Position numbers and translations under genes: made by a program. The notes under the pieces are model-generated. The model was not told the DNA's origin, searched no databases, and worked only from the letters and a program-made list of their open reading frames with translations. From the NCBI RefSeq assembly GCF_036178145.1, contig NZ_CP108067.1:8819001-8883000 (forward strand): 64,000 nt of DNA, written 5' to 3'. Numbering within the stretch: the stretch's first letter is position 1; each line of letters begins with the position of its first letter. Origin of the DNA: Streptomyces sp. NBC_00273. GTDB lineage: Bacteria; Actinomycetota; Actinomycetes; Streptomycetales; Streptomycetaceae. Of this stretch, positions 1 through 10,161 are shown in pieces.

Positions 1-377
1 TGTACGCGCTGATCCCCAACGTGTCCAGCGTCTACTGGATCTTCTCGGTGATCACCACTCAGGTGTACTTGATCATGTACCTGCTGATGTTCCTGGCGGC
101 CATGCGGCTGCGCAAGCTCCAGCCCGACCATCCGCGCGGATACCGCGCCCCGGCCCTGAGCCTGATCTGCGTGGTGGGCTTCCTCGCCTCCGCCGCGGCC
201 ATGATCATCGGATTCGTGCCCTCCTCGCAGTTCGGCGGCGGCAGCGTCTGGAGCTACGTCGCCATCGTCGGCGGCGGCCTGCTGCTCCTCGGGGTGGTCA
301 TCCCCTGGCTCTGCCTGCGGATGCGCAAGCCCAGCTGGCGCACCGTGGCCGCGGAGTCGACGGGAGAGGTTGCATGA
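1..377 (+). CDS. APC-type amino acid permease, C-terminal end (5' cut by window)
   Basis: The reading frame is open from the first base, so only the last ~125 residues are present. They hold about three hydrophobic membrane segments. A cytoplasmic loop carries the charged RLRKLQPDHPRGYRAP stretch, which resembles the late loop of amino acid/polyamine/organocation (APC) permeases that import amino acids or exchange glutamate/GABA. The end is hydrophilic (MRKPSWRTVAAESTGEVA). The stop overlaps the ATG of the next gene (ATGA), so the permease, the small membrane protein and the dipeptidase behind it are probably one transcript. The substrate cannot be told from this part. Confidence 0.75.
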   Translation, partial: YALIPNVSSVYWIFSVITTQVYLIMYLLMFLAAMRLRKLQPDHPRGYRAPALSLICVVGFLASAAAMIIGFVPSSQFGGGSVWSYVAIVGGGLLLLGVVIPWLCLRMRKPSWRTVAAESTGEVA

Positions 378-820
378 GCCCCACCCGCTTCGCCTCCCAG
401 CACCGGTGGATCTACATCGGCGCGATCGTCCTGCTCGTCGCCTTCGTCGTGGTGGGGCTGATCCAGTACAAGGCCGTACGGTCCACCAACCAGGCCCTGG
501 ACAAGGCCAACCAGCTCACGGACGAGCTGGTCGCCGCCGGATTCGCCCGGCCCGATCCCCACACCCTGGCCCGCGCGCTCGGCGAGGACGGGGGCATCGT
601 CTGCCAGGACCCTGCGTCCGCCCTCAAGTCGGCCCTGTGGAAGATCAACCTTTCCAACGGCGCCACCGGACCCGGCCAGCGCCCGGTCATCGCCGACCGC
701 CGGGCCGTCCAGGCGGAGGCGCTCGTGCTGAAGGTCTACTGCCCCGACACCCTGCACCGCATCCAGGACGAGATCGACGACCTGAAGACCGAGCAGACGG
801 TGAGGCGCGACGATGGCTGA
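374..820 (+). CDS. Small membrane-anchored hypothetical protein
   Basis: 148 residues with one N-terminal membrane segment (about residues 13-32, IYIGAIVLLVAFVVVGLI) followed by a soluble, probably extracytoplasmic domain with two cysteines (near 77 and 122). No known family was recognised. The ATG overlaps the permease stop and its own end overlaps the dipeptidase start by 8 bases. The tight coupling suggests an accessory role in the amino acid or peptide uptake and hydrolysis encoded around it, but this is inference from position only. Confidence 0.75.
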   Translation: MSPTRFASQHRWIYIGAIVLLVAFVVVGLIQYKAVRSTNQALDKANQLTDELVAAGFARPDPHTLARALGEDGGIVCQDPASALKSALWKINLSNGATGPGQRPVIADRRAVQAEALVLKVYCPDTLHRIQDEIDDLKTEQTVRRDDG

Positions 821-2198
821 CCCCGCCCGCGACATGGCCGGCGCCGACCCCGACGCCCGCGCCCTCGCCGAGCGCATCGACGCGTTGATGCCCCGCGCCA
901 AGTCCGACCTGGCCGAACTGGTCGCCATCCGCTCGGTGGCCGACCCCCGGCAGTTCCCTCCCGAGGAATGCGAGCGGGCCGCCCGGTGGGTGGCCGACGC
1001 GTTCACCGAGGCGGGCCTGATCGACGTACGCCTGGAGGAGACCCCCGACGGCAGCCACGCCGTACTCGGCCACCGGCCGGGCCCGGAGGGCTCCCCGACC
1101 GTGCTGCTGTACTGCCACTACGACGTGCAGCCCCCGCTCGGCGAAGCCGCCTGGACCTCTCCGCCGTTCACGCTCACCGAGCGCGACGGACGCTGGTACG
1201 GACGCGGCACCGCCGACTGCAAGGGCAACATCGTCATGCACCTCACCGCACTACGGGCCCTGGGCGACACGCTGCCCGTGGGGCTGAAGTTCGTCGCCGA
1301 AGGGTCCGAGGAGCAGGGCACCGGCGGGCTGGAAGAGTACGTGACCGCGCACCCGGGCGAGATCTGCGCCGACGCGCTCCTCATCTGCGACACCGGCAAC
1401 GCCGCCGTCGGCCGCCCCACCGCCACCACCGCGCTGCGCGGCCTCGCCAACGTCGTCGTCACCGTCACCACCCTCCGCGGCGACCTGCACTCGGGCATGT
1501 TCGGCGGTCCCGCCCCCGACGCCCTGGCGGCCCTGATCCAGATGCTCTCCACGCTGCGCGACGCCGACGGAGGCACCCGCATCGACGGCCTGGACTGCAC
1601 CGGCACCTGGACCGGGGTGCCGTACGAGGAGGAGCAGTTCCGGGCCGACGCCTCCGTCCTGGACGGGGTCCGCCTCACCGGCTCGGGCTCGGTGGCGGAC
1701 CGGCTCTGGGCGCGTCCGGCCGTGACGGTGCTCGGGATCGACTGCCCGCCCGTGGTCGGCTCCGCCGCCGCCGTACCGGCGAAGGCACGGGCCCGGGTGA
1801 GCCTGCGCGTGCCACCGGGGACGGCCTCCGAAGCCGCGCTGGCCGCCCTCACCGCGCACCTGACGGCCGCCGCGCCCTGGGGTGCCCGCGTCTCGGTCGA
1901 GAAGGAGGGCACCGGATCGCCGTTCCGCCCGGCCACCGACGGGCCGGCCTACCGGGCCATGGGACGGGCCATGGAGCAGGCGTACGGCCGCCCGATGGAG
2001 TTCCTCGGTCAGGGGGGTTCCATCCCCTTGTGCAACGTACTCGCCGGAACCTGCCCGGATGCGGAGATCATCCTCATGGGGGTGGAGGAGCCCCGCTGCC
2101 TGATCCACGCGCCCGACGAGAGCGTCGATCCCGGCGAGATCCGCACCATGGCCCTCGTCGAGGCGCTCTTCCTCCTCGGCTACGCGTCGGCGCGCTGA
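813..2198 (+). CDS. M20 family dipeptidase (zinc metallopeptidase)
   Basis: 461 residues, the usual length for M20 dipeptidases. The metal site is complete: LLYCHYDVQPP supplies His and Asp, GRGTADCKGNI the bridging Asp, EGSEEQGTGG the catalytic and metal Glu pair, and HAPDES the final His. The middle DLHSGMFGG segment belongs to the dimerisation (lid) domain. The protein should hydrolyse dipeptides or related N-acyl amino acids in the cytoplasm. It begins inside the end of the preceding gene (8-base overlap) and is followed by a strong terminator hairpin, so it closes the operon. Confidence 0.93.
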   Translation: MADPARDMAGADPDARALAERIDALMPRAKSDLAELVAIRSVADPRQFPPEECERAARWVADAFTEAGLIDVRLEETPDGSHAVLGHRPGPEGSPTVLLYCHYDVQPPLGEAAWTSPPFTLTERDGRWYGRGTADCKGNIVMHLTALRALGDTLPVGLKFVAEGSEEQGTGGLEEYVTAHPGEICADALLICDTGNAAVGRPTATTALRGLANVVVTVTTLRGDLHSGMFGGPAPDALAALIQMLSTLRDADGGTRIDGLDCTGTWTGVPYEEEQFRADASVLDGVRLTGSGSVADRLWARPAVTVLGIDCPPVVGSAAAVPAKARARVSLRVPPGTASEAALAALTAHLTAAAPWGARVSVEKEGTGSPFRPATDGPAYRAMGRAMEQAYGRPMEFLGQGGSIPLCNVLAGTCPDAEIILMGVEEPRCLIHAPDESVDPGEIRTMALVEALFLLGYASAR

Positions 2199-2209
2199 CA
2201 CGGCGGAAG

Positions 2210-2239
2210 GCCGGAGCCGCGACGTCTCGCGGCTCCGGC
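2210..2239 (+). terminator. Strong hairpin terminator after the dipeptidase operon
   Basis: Twelve bases after the dipeptidase stop lies a perfect inverted repeat with 13-base arms (GCCGGAGCCGCGA and its complement) around a four-base loop CGTC. No T-run follows, which is usual in Streptomyces. The facing gene ends at 2317, so the hairpin can serve both strands. Confidence 0.8.
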
Positions 2240-2316
2240 AACCGGCCCCGGGGGAAGGGCCGTTCTGGGAGGGCGGTGGGGGATGCTGCAGAGCACGACC
2301 GCATCCACGCCCAGGG

Positions 2317-3681
<1,365 letters not shown>

Positions 3682-3748
3682 GGCAGAAGTCCCTTTCGTG
3701 GATGCGTGGATCTGCAGGTGCACGTGGATGCGTGGACGTGGTGCTCGG

Positions 3749-4189
3749 TCAGGCGGCCCGCTCGGCACGGTTCTTGAGGTGGGCGAGCCAGCCCTGCAGA
3801 GAGTCGTGGAGGGCCTTGCCGAGTTCGTCGGTCTCGGCGTCGACCGGGGCGCCGCTCCAGGACTCCTCGGTGTGGACGACGACACCGGCTTCGGACTCTT
3901 CGAAGGCCCATACGTGGATGCCGACGATGCCCTGGACGGTCCCGCCCCAGACGATCCGCTTCCCGGGATCGAGCTCCTGCACGGTGGAGGTGATGTCCAG
4001 GCCGTGGGTGAGCCAGCTGAAGGACCTGCCGGGCAGCAGCGGTCCGTCGACCTCCGTCCGATCGATGTCCGTGTTCCATGCGGGCCAGGCCGCGACGTCG
4101 GTGTGCAGCGCCCACACGGTCGTGAGCGGCGCGTCGATCACGGTGCTCAGGCGGACGATCACGGGGGCGGTCTCGTCGATGGTGACCAT
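3749..4189 (-). CDS. SRPBCC (START-like) family protein
   Basis: 146 residues with the pattern of polyketide cyclase/START-like small-molecule binding folds: VIDAPLTTVWALHTDVAAW at the N terminus, WNTDI, and a long C-terminal helix (ETDELGKALHDSLQGWL). Members bind or modify hydrophobic ligands. A GGAAG Shine-Dalgarno precedes the ATG. The gene sits between the MFS exporter (48 bases) and the carotenoid-oxygenase-like gene (67 bases), so these three are probably co-transcribed. It could be a cyclase, a ligand carrier or only a binding protein. Confidence 0.82.
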   Translation of the reverse strand: MVTIDETAPVIVRLSTVIDAPLTTVWALHTDVAAWPAWNTDIDRTEVDGPLLPGRSFSWLTHGLDITSTVQELDPGKRIVWGGTVQGIVGIHVWAFEESEAGVVVHTEESWSGAPVDAETDELGKALHDSLQGWLAHLKNRAERAA

Positions 4190-4237
4190 GGCTGTACTTC
4201 CTGTCTGGATGAGGTGTGTCGGTGGTGCGGTGGTGGT

Positions 4238-5776
4238 CTAGCGGTTCGGCCGGGCGGGGGAGAGCGGGGAGGTTCCCGGGTCGGTGGCCGGGCGGGCGGT
4301 GCCGGCGGCCGGGGCGGGCGCACCGGTCCGGCGGGTGAGGAACAGTGCGAGGAGTGCGGTGGTGGCGAGGACCGCGGCGGAGGCGGTGAAGGCGGCCCGG
4401 TATCCGGCGGTGAGTGCTTGTAGTGGGGGCTGGGTGGTGGCCGTGTGGGTGGTGATGGAGCCGGCCAGGGTGGCGAGGGCGGCGAGTCCGATTGCGCCGC
4501 CGATCTGGCGGGTGGTGTTCACCAGTCCGCCGGCGAGTCCGGTGTCCTGCCGGGGTACGCCGTCCACGGCGAGCGCGGTGAGTTGGACGAAGGCGATGCT
4601 CAGGCCCAGTCCGACCAGGACGCTCGGTCCGAGGACGTCGACGAGGTAGCTTCCGTCCGCCCGCATCCACGACAACCACAACAGGCCGGCGGCCTCGGTC
4701 AGCAGGGCGGCGGTGACGGTCGCCGTGGCACCGATGGCCCGGGCGATGCGCGGGGCGAGAGCGGATCCGATCATGTGGGCTATGGCGAGCGGGAGTTGTC
4801 CCACCCCTGTGACCAAGGGGCCTGCTCCGAGGACCTGTTGTTGATAGAGCGGCAGGAAGAAGAACAGGGCGATCCATACGGACCCCAGCAGCGCCATCAG
4901 CAGGTTGCCCGCGGCGACGCGGCCGGTCGTGAACAGCCTGGGGGGTACGAGCGCGTTCGGCCGGCGGCGCTCGATCACGCAGAAGGCCGCGAGCAGCACG
5001 GCGGCGGCGCCGAGAGAACCCAGCACCCGGGCGTCGGTCCATCCGGCGCCGCGGGCGGTGGTCAGCCCCCACACCAGACAGGTCAGGGCGAGGGTGACGG
5101 TGACAGTGCCTAGCAGGTCGAACCGCCCGCGCTGCCGCCCGCCCTGCCGCTCGTCCTTGCGTGCGGCCCCCACCGACGCGTCCCGTGGCACGAGCGCCAC
5201 CACGGCGGCCAGCACCGCCGCCGCTCCGAGCGCCACCGAGTGGAAGATCCAGGGCCAGCCCCAGGCCTGGGTGAGCGCGCCGCCCAGCAGCACGCCACCC
5301 GCCGCTCCGGCGCCGGAGACCGCTCCCCACACGCCCAGGGCCCTGCCGCGCCCCGGGCCGGGCGGGAACCGGTCCATCACCAGGGCGAGCGCGGCCGGGG
5401 CGATCGCGGCGGCCCCGACACCCTGCACCGCACGGGCCGTGATCAGCACGCCGGCGGAGGCGGTCAGTCCCGCCGCCACCGAAGCCAGCGCGAACAGCGC
5501 GAGCCCGGCGACCAGCACCCGGCGGCGGCCGAGCAGATCGGCGACCCGTCCGCCCGCCAGGAGCAGTGCCCCGAACGCCAGGCCGTAGGCGTTGACCACC
5601 CAGGTGGTCCCGCCGTCCGAGAGGCCGGCCCCCGCACGGATCTGCGGCAGCGCCACGTTCACGATCGAGGTGGCGAGCATGACGGTGAACTGGGCCGCGG
5701 CGAGCGCGGCGAGCACCGCTCCCGGCCCGGGGGCCCGGCCCGCTGCCCGGCCCGTCTGCGTGAGTGCAACGTTCAT
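4238..5776 (-). CDS. MFS drug-export family transporter (DHA2-like), copy 1
   Basis: 512 residues, about 14 membrane segments. Motif A-like GGRVADLLGRRRVL lies between segments 2 and 3, and motif C-type GAVSGAGAAGGVLLGG in segment 5, as in proton-driven drug exporters. It probably exports the product of the neighbouring oxidative enzymes or gives self-resistance. A second copy at 29777-31288 on the other strand is almost identical over roughly the middle and C-terminal two thirds and shares the promoter sequence. The copies diverge in the loop near residues 200-215, where this one carries an extra charged stretch (AARKDERQGGRQRGR), and at the C-terminal tail. Confidence 0.92.
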   Translation of the reverse strand: MNVALTQTGRAAGRAPGPGAVLAALAAAQFTVMLATSIVNVALPQIRAGAGLSDGGTTWVVNAYGLAFGALLLAGGRVADLLGRRRVLVAGLALFALASVAAGLTASAGVLITARAVQGVGAAAIAPAALALVMDRFPPGPGRGRALGVWGAVSGAGAAGGVLLGGALTQAWGWPWIFHSVALGAAAVLAAVVALVPRDASVGAARKDERQGGRQRGRFDLLGTVTVTLALTCLVWGLTTARGAGWTDARVLGSLGAAAVLLAAFCVIERRRPNALVPPRLFTTGRVAAGNLLMALLGSVWIALFFFLPLYQQQVLGAGPLVTGVGQLPLAIAHMIGSALAPRIARAIGATATVTAALLTEAAGLLWLSWMRADGSYLVDVLGPSVLVGLGLSIAFVQLTALAVDGVPRQDTGLAGGLVNTTRQIGGAIGLAALATLAGSITTHTATTQPPLQALTAGYRAAFTASAAVLATTALLALFLTRRTGAPAPAAGTARPATDPGTSPLSPARPNR

Positions 5777-5862
5777 GCCGCACAGACTCGGCGCGGACGC
5801 TGTCCACTATCCAGGGCTGACAGGGGCGGCCACTGTCCACTCCTGTCCGCACCTGTCCACCT
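5777..5862 (-). promoter_or_regulatory. Repeat-rich promoter/operator of MFS copy 1, shared with copy 2
   Basis: Read on the minus strand, this stretch carries GGTGGACAGGTGCGGACAGG, another GTGGACAG, and ATAGTGGACAGCGTCCGCG close to the start. The same order of motifs and spacing to the ATG is found at 29691-29776 in front of the second MFS gene. The GTGGAC/GTCCGC pair nearest the start is an imperfect inverted repeat and is a likely repressor site. The regulator is not identified; the large ATPase gene just upstream is a candidate. Confidence 0.55.
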
Positions 5863-5892
5863 GCTCGAGCCGGGGGCGCGCGTCCGTCACCG

Positions 5893-7896
5893 CTAACGAG
5901 GGTCGTGCAACTCCTGCTGCCACAACGCCTCACAGAGCAGGTCCAGGCCCTGGCGCAGGTGGCGACGGTAGGTTCCGTACGGAAGGCCGAGGCGCCGGGC
6001 GGCGGCCTCCTGGGTCGGCGCACCGGAGAAGTGGCCCGCCGTCAGGGCCTCGCGGGCGCGCACCCCGCGCGGGTCGAGCCCGAGGTCGTCGACGGCCCGG
6101 CGCAGCAGGGCGCGCAACTCCCCGACAGGATCACCGAAGTCCGCCGCGAGCCGGGTGCGCATCAGGGAGCAGGCGGCGAACGCGTCCGCATCGCGCCAGT
6201 GGGCCAGCGCCTCGCGTACGGCCCGGTCGAACGAGCTGCGCGAAACGGGCGACGGGCCGGCCGGGGCCGCGGGCGCCTCGGTGGCCGATATGAAGTGCAT
6301 GAGCCATGACTCCACCGGCAGTTGACGCCAGTCGACCCCGAACAGCCCGTACGTGTGCTCACCGACCCGCGGCCGCGCCCCCGTGTCCGCCAGGGTGCCC
6401 TTGACGCGCTCGGCCCAGGTCTCGGCGTCGCGGAAGACGGCGAAGCCGTACGCGCGCCCGCGGGCGCGGGCCGCCTCCGCCTGGGCCCGGGAACTGCTCA
6501 GGTCGATGACGCGCGAGGGCACCTGGTACCGCTCGGGGTAGATCGAGAACCGGCTGACGCCGATGTGCTCACCGGGGCTCACCGGCGCGGTGGCCTCCGT
6601 GTACCGCCATGCGGCGGCCACGACGGGATCGGTGGCCAGGTCCTGGGCGTCGGGAGGGGACGACAGGGCCAGCCGCGCCGTGAACGCCACGATCCGGCCC
6701 GTGCTCACGAGCCGGTACACGCTGAAGGCCTGCGGCTGGCGCTCGGCCCAGTAGCGGACCAGGTCCGCGGAGGCGGCCCCTTCCGTCTCGGTGGCCATGC
6801 GCAGGATGACATCGATGTCGTCCGGGTGCAGCGGACGGTCGTGGACCTCGTCCTCGCGGGACCAGGAGCGCAGCCGGGCCAGCGTCGCACCCTCCCGGAA
6901 CAGGTAGAAGAGGTCGTCGGTGACGGTCCACACCCGCTCCTCGGGCGCCTCGCGCAGGATGCGCAGGTACTCGTCCGCCAGGCGCTGGCGCATCGCTTCG
7001 AAGGCGTTGGGCGCCCGCCAGCGCAGGTCGGCGGCGAGCGTCTCGCGCGCCGCGTCGTGCGGGTACACACCCCGCAGGGTGGACTCCATGAAGGGCAGGT
7101 CCCGCAGCCAGGAGAAGAGCGGATGGACGTCCTCCCCGGGGAGGACCGCGGCCAGCAGTTCCTCGGACGTCGAGTGGGCCTGCGCCGCCACCTCCAGCGC
7201 GCGGCGGTGGGCCGCCGTGGGCACCTCCCCGATCAGCCCCGCCAGCAGGGTGCGCAGGACGTCCGCCGTCGGCGCCCAGATCTCCTCCCGACCGCAGCCC
7301 TCCGATCCGGCCGCGGCCGCCAGCGACAGCGCCAGCGGGTTGCCCCCGGCGAAGCGCAGCACCCGGTCGCGCAGTTCGGGTCGGATCTGCGCCGCCACCA
7401 GCAGGCTCCGGGCCTGCTCCGCGGAGAACGGCTCCAGCTCGCTCACGTGCAGGAGTCGGGACCAGGCGGGATCGGCGGCCCACTGCGGCTGCGGAGCCCG
7501 CCGGCCGCCCAGGACGACGAGGGTGTCGTCCGCGGCACGCGGCAGGAAGTGGTGCCACAGCCAGCTCTCCAGCCACTGGCAGTGTTCGAAGGAGTCCACG
7601 AACAGGACCGTCCCCGGAACGTCCAGGAACGGTCCGGCGGCGTGCTCGAAATCGGCCGGGTCCCGGCTGACGAACCGGCCGTCGAGCTCGACGAGCAGCC
7701 GCCCGGCCGCCCGGGCGTGGTCCGCCAGTCGCCGCAGCAGCGTCGACTTCCCGATGCCGCCCGGCCCGTACACGTAGAACGCGAACGGCGCCTGCGGATC
7801 ACCTGCCAATGCCTCCCCGAAGCGGCCGAGTTCCTCGTCCCGGCCGACGAAGGCCCCTACGCGCGCTCTGCTCAGTCTTTCCCCCACGGACACCAT
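5893..7896 (-). CDS. Large NTPase transcriptional regulator (STAND/AAA ATPase with C-terminal HTH)
   Basis: 667 residues. An N-terminal nucleotide-binding module shows FVGRDEELGRF and Walker A YGPGGIGKSTLL (near residues 38-51), Walker B-like TVLFVDSFEHC (near 95) and LVVLGGRRAP. The C terminus reads EAAARRLGLPYGTYRRHLRQG, a helix-turn-helix like those of sigma region 4 or LuxR-type activators. It probably acts as an ATP-dependent regulator of the surrounding cluster. Start 7896 is favoured because GGAG lies six bases upstream; an ATG at 7908 is also possible. It lies 116 bases before MFS copy 1 on the same strand. Confidence 0.82.
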   Translation of the reverse strand: MVSVGERLSRARVGAFVGRDEELGRFGEALAGDPQAPFAFYVYGPGGIGKSTLLRRLADHARAAGRLLVELDGRFVSRDPADFEHAAGPFLDVPGTVLFVDSFEHCQWLESWLWHHFLPRAADDTLVVLGGRRAPQPQWAADPAWSRLLHVSELEPFSAEQARSLLVAAQIRPELRDRVLRFAGGNPLALSLAAAAGSEGCGREEIWAPTADVLRTLLAGLIGEVPTAAHRRALEVAAQAHSTSEELLAAVLPGEDVHPLFSWLRDLPFMESTLRGVYPHDAARETLAADLRWRAPNAFEAMRQRLADEYLRILREAPEERVWTVTDDLFYLFREGATLARLRSWSREDEVHDRPLHPDDIDVILRMATETEGAASADLVRYWAERQPQAFSVYRLVSTGRIVAFTARLALSSPPDAQDLATDPVVAAAWRYTEATAPVSPGEHIGVSRFSIYPERYQVPSRVIDLSSSRAQAEAARARGRAYGFAVFRDAETWAERVKGTLADTGARPRVGEHTYGLFGVDWRQLPVESWLMHFISATEAPAAPAGPSPVSRSSFDRAVREALAHWRDADAFAACSLMRTRLAADFGDPVGELRALLRRAVDDLGLDPRGVRAREALTAGHFSGAPTQEAAARRLGLPYGTYRRHLRQGLDLLCEALWQQELHDPR

Positions 7897-7994
7897 GGCG
7901 GGCTCCATCCCTTTGTTCCGGCAGCGGATTGTGATCGCGGTGGTCCGGGACCTTGCGCGGACCACCTGGCTCCGATGTGGCGGAGCCTTCCATG

Positions 7995-8387
7995 TCACCT
8001 GACGAGACCGAGGTTCCCGTCGTCGGCGTGGCCGGCGACCAGGAGGGTGGTCTCTTCGACGCGCTGGAAGCGGCCGTCGGGAGCCAGCTCGGCGAAGAGG
8101 TAGACCTCGGTGCGGGAGGTGTGGCCGTCGTGGTGGAGGAGGGTGACGGTGTGCCGGTCTGCGTAGCGCGGTCCGTCGCGCAGTTCGTCGTGGACTTCGA
8201 CGTGCCCGCTGCGGATCAGGGAGCGCAGGCGCGTCATGTGCCGGACGAAGGAGGCCCGGTCGCTCCACACGCCGTTCGTGCGCTGGCGGTAGTCGGGGCT
8301 GAAGTGCCGGTCGACGGCTTCGGTGAGGTCGAGGCCCGGGGTGAACAGCAGATCGTCGATGGCGCGGGTGATGTCGGTCGATGTCAT
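7995..8387 (-). CDS. SnoaL-like / NTF2-fold protein
   Basis: 130 residues. It has the size and pattern of the NTF2-like fold (MTSTDITRAIDDLLF; HFSPDYRQRTNGVWSDRASFVRHM; a final beta-sheet region with FQRVEETTLLVAG) used by SnoaL polyketide cyclases, ketosteroid isomerases and many small catalysts or binding proteins. It lies between the P450 and the ATPase regulator on the same strand, which supports a role in tailoring or folding a small molecule. The ATG at 8387 is where the family pattern starts. Confidence 0.75.
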   Translation of the reverse strand: MTSTDITRAIDDLLFTPGLDLTEAVDRHFSPDYRQRTNGVWSDRASFVRHMTRLRSLIRSGHVEVHDELRDGPRYADRHTVTLLHHDGHTSRTEVYLFAELAPDGRFQRVEETTLLVAGHADDGNLGLVR

Positions 8388-8519
8388 GGTCGTCTTCGCC
8401 TGGGGGGAGTGGGGGGTGTACGGAAGGAGTCCGGGCTCCTGGAGCCGCGGAGGACGGTGCCCGGGAGGGCGGGGGAGGGACGGACGCCGCTCATGCACGC
8501 CGGCCACGGCCGGTGTGCG

Positions 8520-9740
8520 TCAGCGGACGGGGGTGAAGTCCAGTGGCAGCGCGAGCGGGCCCCGCGTGTACAGGCCGGCCTCCTGGTACCGGAAGCCGGG
8601 GCTGTGGCGGACCTGGTCGAGCAGGGGCAGGAGGACGGCGGCGACGGTTTCGATCTCGGCGCGCGCGAAGGCCGTGCCGACGCACTGGTGGAGTCCGGTA
8701 CCGAAGGACAGGTGCTCGGCGGCCGCGGTGAAGGAGCGGGCGGTGCCCAGGTCCGGCCGGTGGATGTCGAAGGTGTCCGGAGCGGTGAAGGCGTCCGGGT
8801 CCCGGTTGGCCGCGCCGATCATGCAGAAGACGGTGGCACCCGCCGGGACGGTGGTGCCGGCGAACACGGTGTCCTGCTCCACCTGGCGGGGAACGAGTTG
8901 GACCGGCGGGGTGTAGCGCAGGGTCTCGGCGATCGCGGCGGCCATCAGGTCCGGGTCCCGACGGACCTGTGCCAGCTGCTCGGGATGGTCGATCAGGTGC
9001 TTGAAGAGCAGGGCCAGCGTCTTGTCCGCGGGCTCGGTGGCGGCGGCCAGGACGTTGATGATCAGCGCGGTGACGTCGCGATCGCTCATGGCGATGCCGT
9101 CGAACTCGGCGGTGCACAGCTTCGATATCAAGTCCTCGCCGGGGTCGCGGCGCCGCTGTTGGATCACGGGGAGGAGGTGCGCCTCCAACTGCTCGGCGCA
9201 ATCCGTGCAGTGGCGGCGGCGTTCGGGGGTGAGGGCCAGGCTGGTGATGAACTCGGCCACCCCGCTGTGCCAGGCGGCCACCTGCTGCCAGTCCCTTCGG
9301 TCCAGGCCGAGGACGTCGAGCGTCACCTGGATGGCGAAGGGCTTGCCGAAGTCGTTGACCAGGTCCATCCGGCCCAGGGGGAGGAAGGGGGCCACGAGTT
9401 CGGCGGCGGTGGCGTGGATGACGCGCATCTGGTCCTGGAGGGCCCGGCCGGTGAAGGCCCGGACCACGATTCTTCGCTTGGCGGTGTGCTCGGCCCCGGT
9501 CATCTGGGCGAGGACCGGCCCGCGCATCACCGGCTCCGCACGTACCTGCAGCGTCTCGGTGCTGAACGCCTCGTGGTCGCTCAGCACCCGCTTCACGTCC
9601 TCGTAGCGGGAGATGAAGTAGCTGTCGATCGCCGGTTCGTAGTGCACCGGAGCCTGCTCCCGCAGCCGTGCGAAGGACCGGTAGGGGGCGGCGGCGAAGT
9701 CCTCGGACAGGACGCTGAAACCGGTATCGAACACGGCCAT
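8520..9740 (-). CDS. Cytochrome P450
   Basis: 406 residues, standard for a soluble bacterial P450. The haem loop FGTGLHQCVG carries the axial cysteine (Cys353), and ETLRYTPPVQ gives the ExxR motif. The I-helix reads AAATEPADKT, so the usual acid-threonine pair is Glu-Pro; the oxygen-activating Thr is replaced, seen in some P450s that work differently. GAGAGG precedes the ATG at 9740. It is the first gene of the minus-strand run ending in the carotenoid-oxygenase-like enzyme. No ferredoxin gene is beside it, so its redox partner lies elsewhere. Confidence 0.93.
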   Translation of the reverse strand: MAVFDTGFSVLSEDFAAAPYRSFARLREQAPVHYEPAIDSYFISRYEDVKRVLSDHEAFSTETLQVRAEPVMRGPVLAQMTGAEHTAKRRIVVRAFTGRALQDQMRVIHATAAELVAPFLPLGRMDLVNDFGKPFAIQVTLDVLGLDRRDWQQVAAWHSGVAEFITSLALTPERRRHCTDCAEQLEAHLLPVIQQRRRDPGEDLISKLCTAEFDGIAMSDRDVTALIINVLAAATEPADKTLALLFKHLIDHPEQLAQVRRDPDLMAAAIAETLRYTPPVQLVPRQVEQDTVFAGTTVPAGATVFCMIGAANRDPDAFTAPDTFDIHRPDLGTARSFTAAAEHLSFGTGLHQCVGTAFARAEIETVAAVLLPLLDQVRHSPGFRYQEAGLYTRGPLALPLDFTPVR

Positions 9741-10161
9741 GGTGAAGACCTCTCGAACTGCGCGACGCGTGGAAGGAACAAGGGACGGGTCGGGGGAGCC
9801 CGCGCCCTGGTCCTGGCCGAAGGGGGTTCCGGCCGGGACGCCGCCTGCGCCCCCTCGTGTTCGCGAGAGGGCGAGCAGGCAGGCCGTCCGGCCTGCAAGA
9901 CGAGGGAACGGCGGCACAGGTTGCGCCAGTTGGGGCGGCTTCACACCCGACCATTGGGCGGAAACCGATGCAAGACACGTAGTTCTCGGCGCCAGGTCGG
10001 TCGTGCCGTGGACAGGGCGGGACTCGCCGGCACCAACCCGATCGGGGCTGATCGACCGACGGTTAAGGTGAACTCCGTTCGAACGGAGGGGCGTGCGGCA
10101 GCCGCGGCCGCAGCGCCCCCTGTGGCCCTGGCTCCAGTGAACCCGAGAGGACCTGCCTACC
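9741..10161. other. Gap upstream of the P450: hairpin, no supported gene
   Basis: About 420 bases separate the divergent P450 and a small membrane protein. I see no convincing coding frame. There is a 7-bp stem hairpin GCAGGCC/GGCCTGC with loop GTCC at 9879-9896, probably in the P450 leader, and a perfect 16-bp palindrome at 10073-10088 described separately. Confidence 0.6.
10073..10088. promoter_or_regulatory. 16-bp perfect palindrome, likely operator
   Basis: CTCCGTTCGAACGGAG is a perfect palindrome 74 bases before the GTG of the small membrane protein. Its TTCGAA core is like the TetR operator found at 15169-15190. It could control either flanking gene. Confidence 0.5.
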
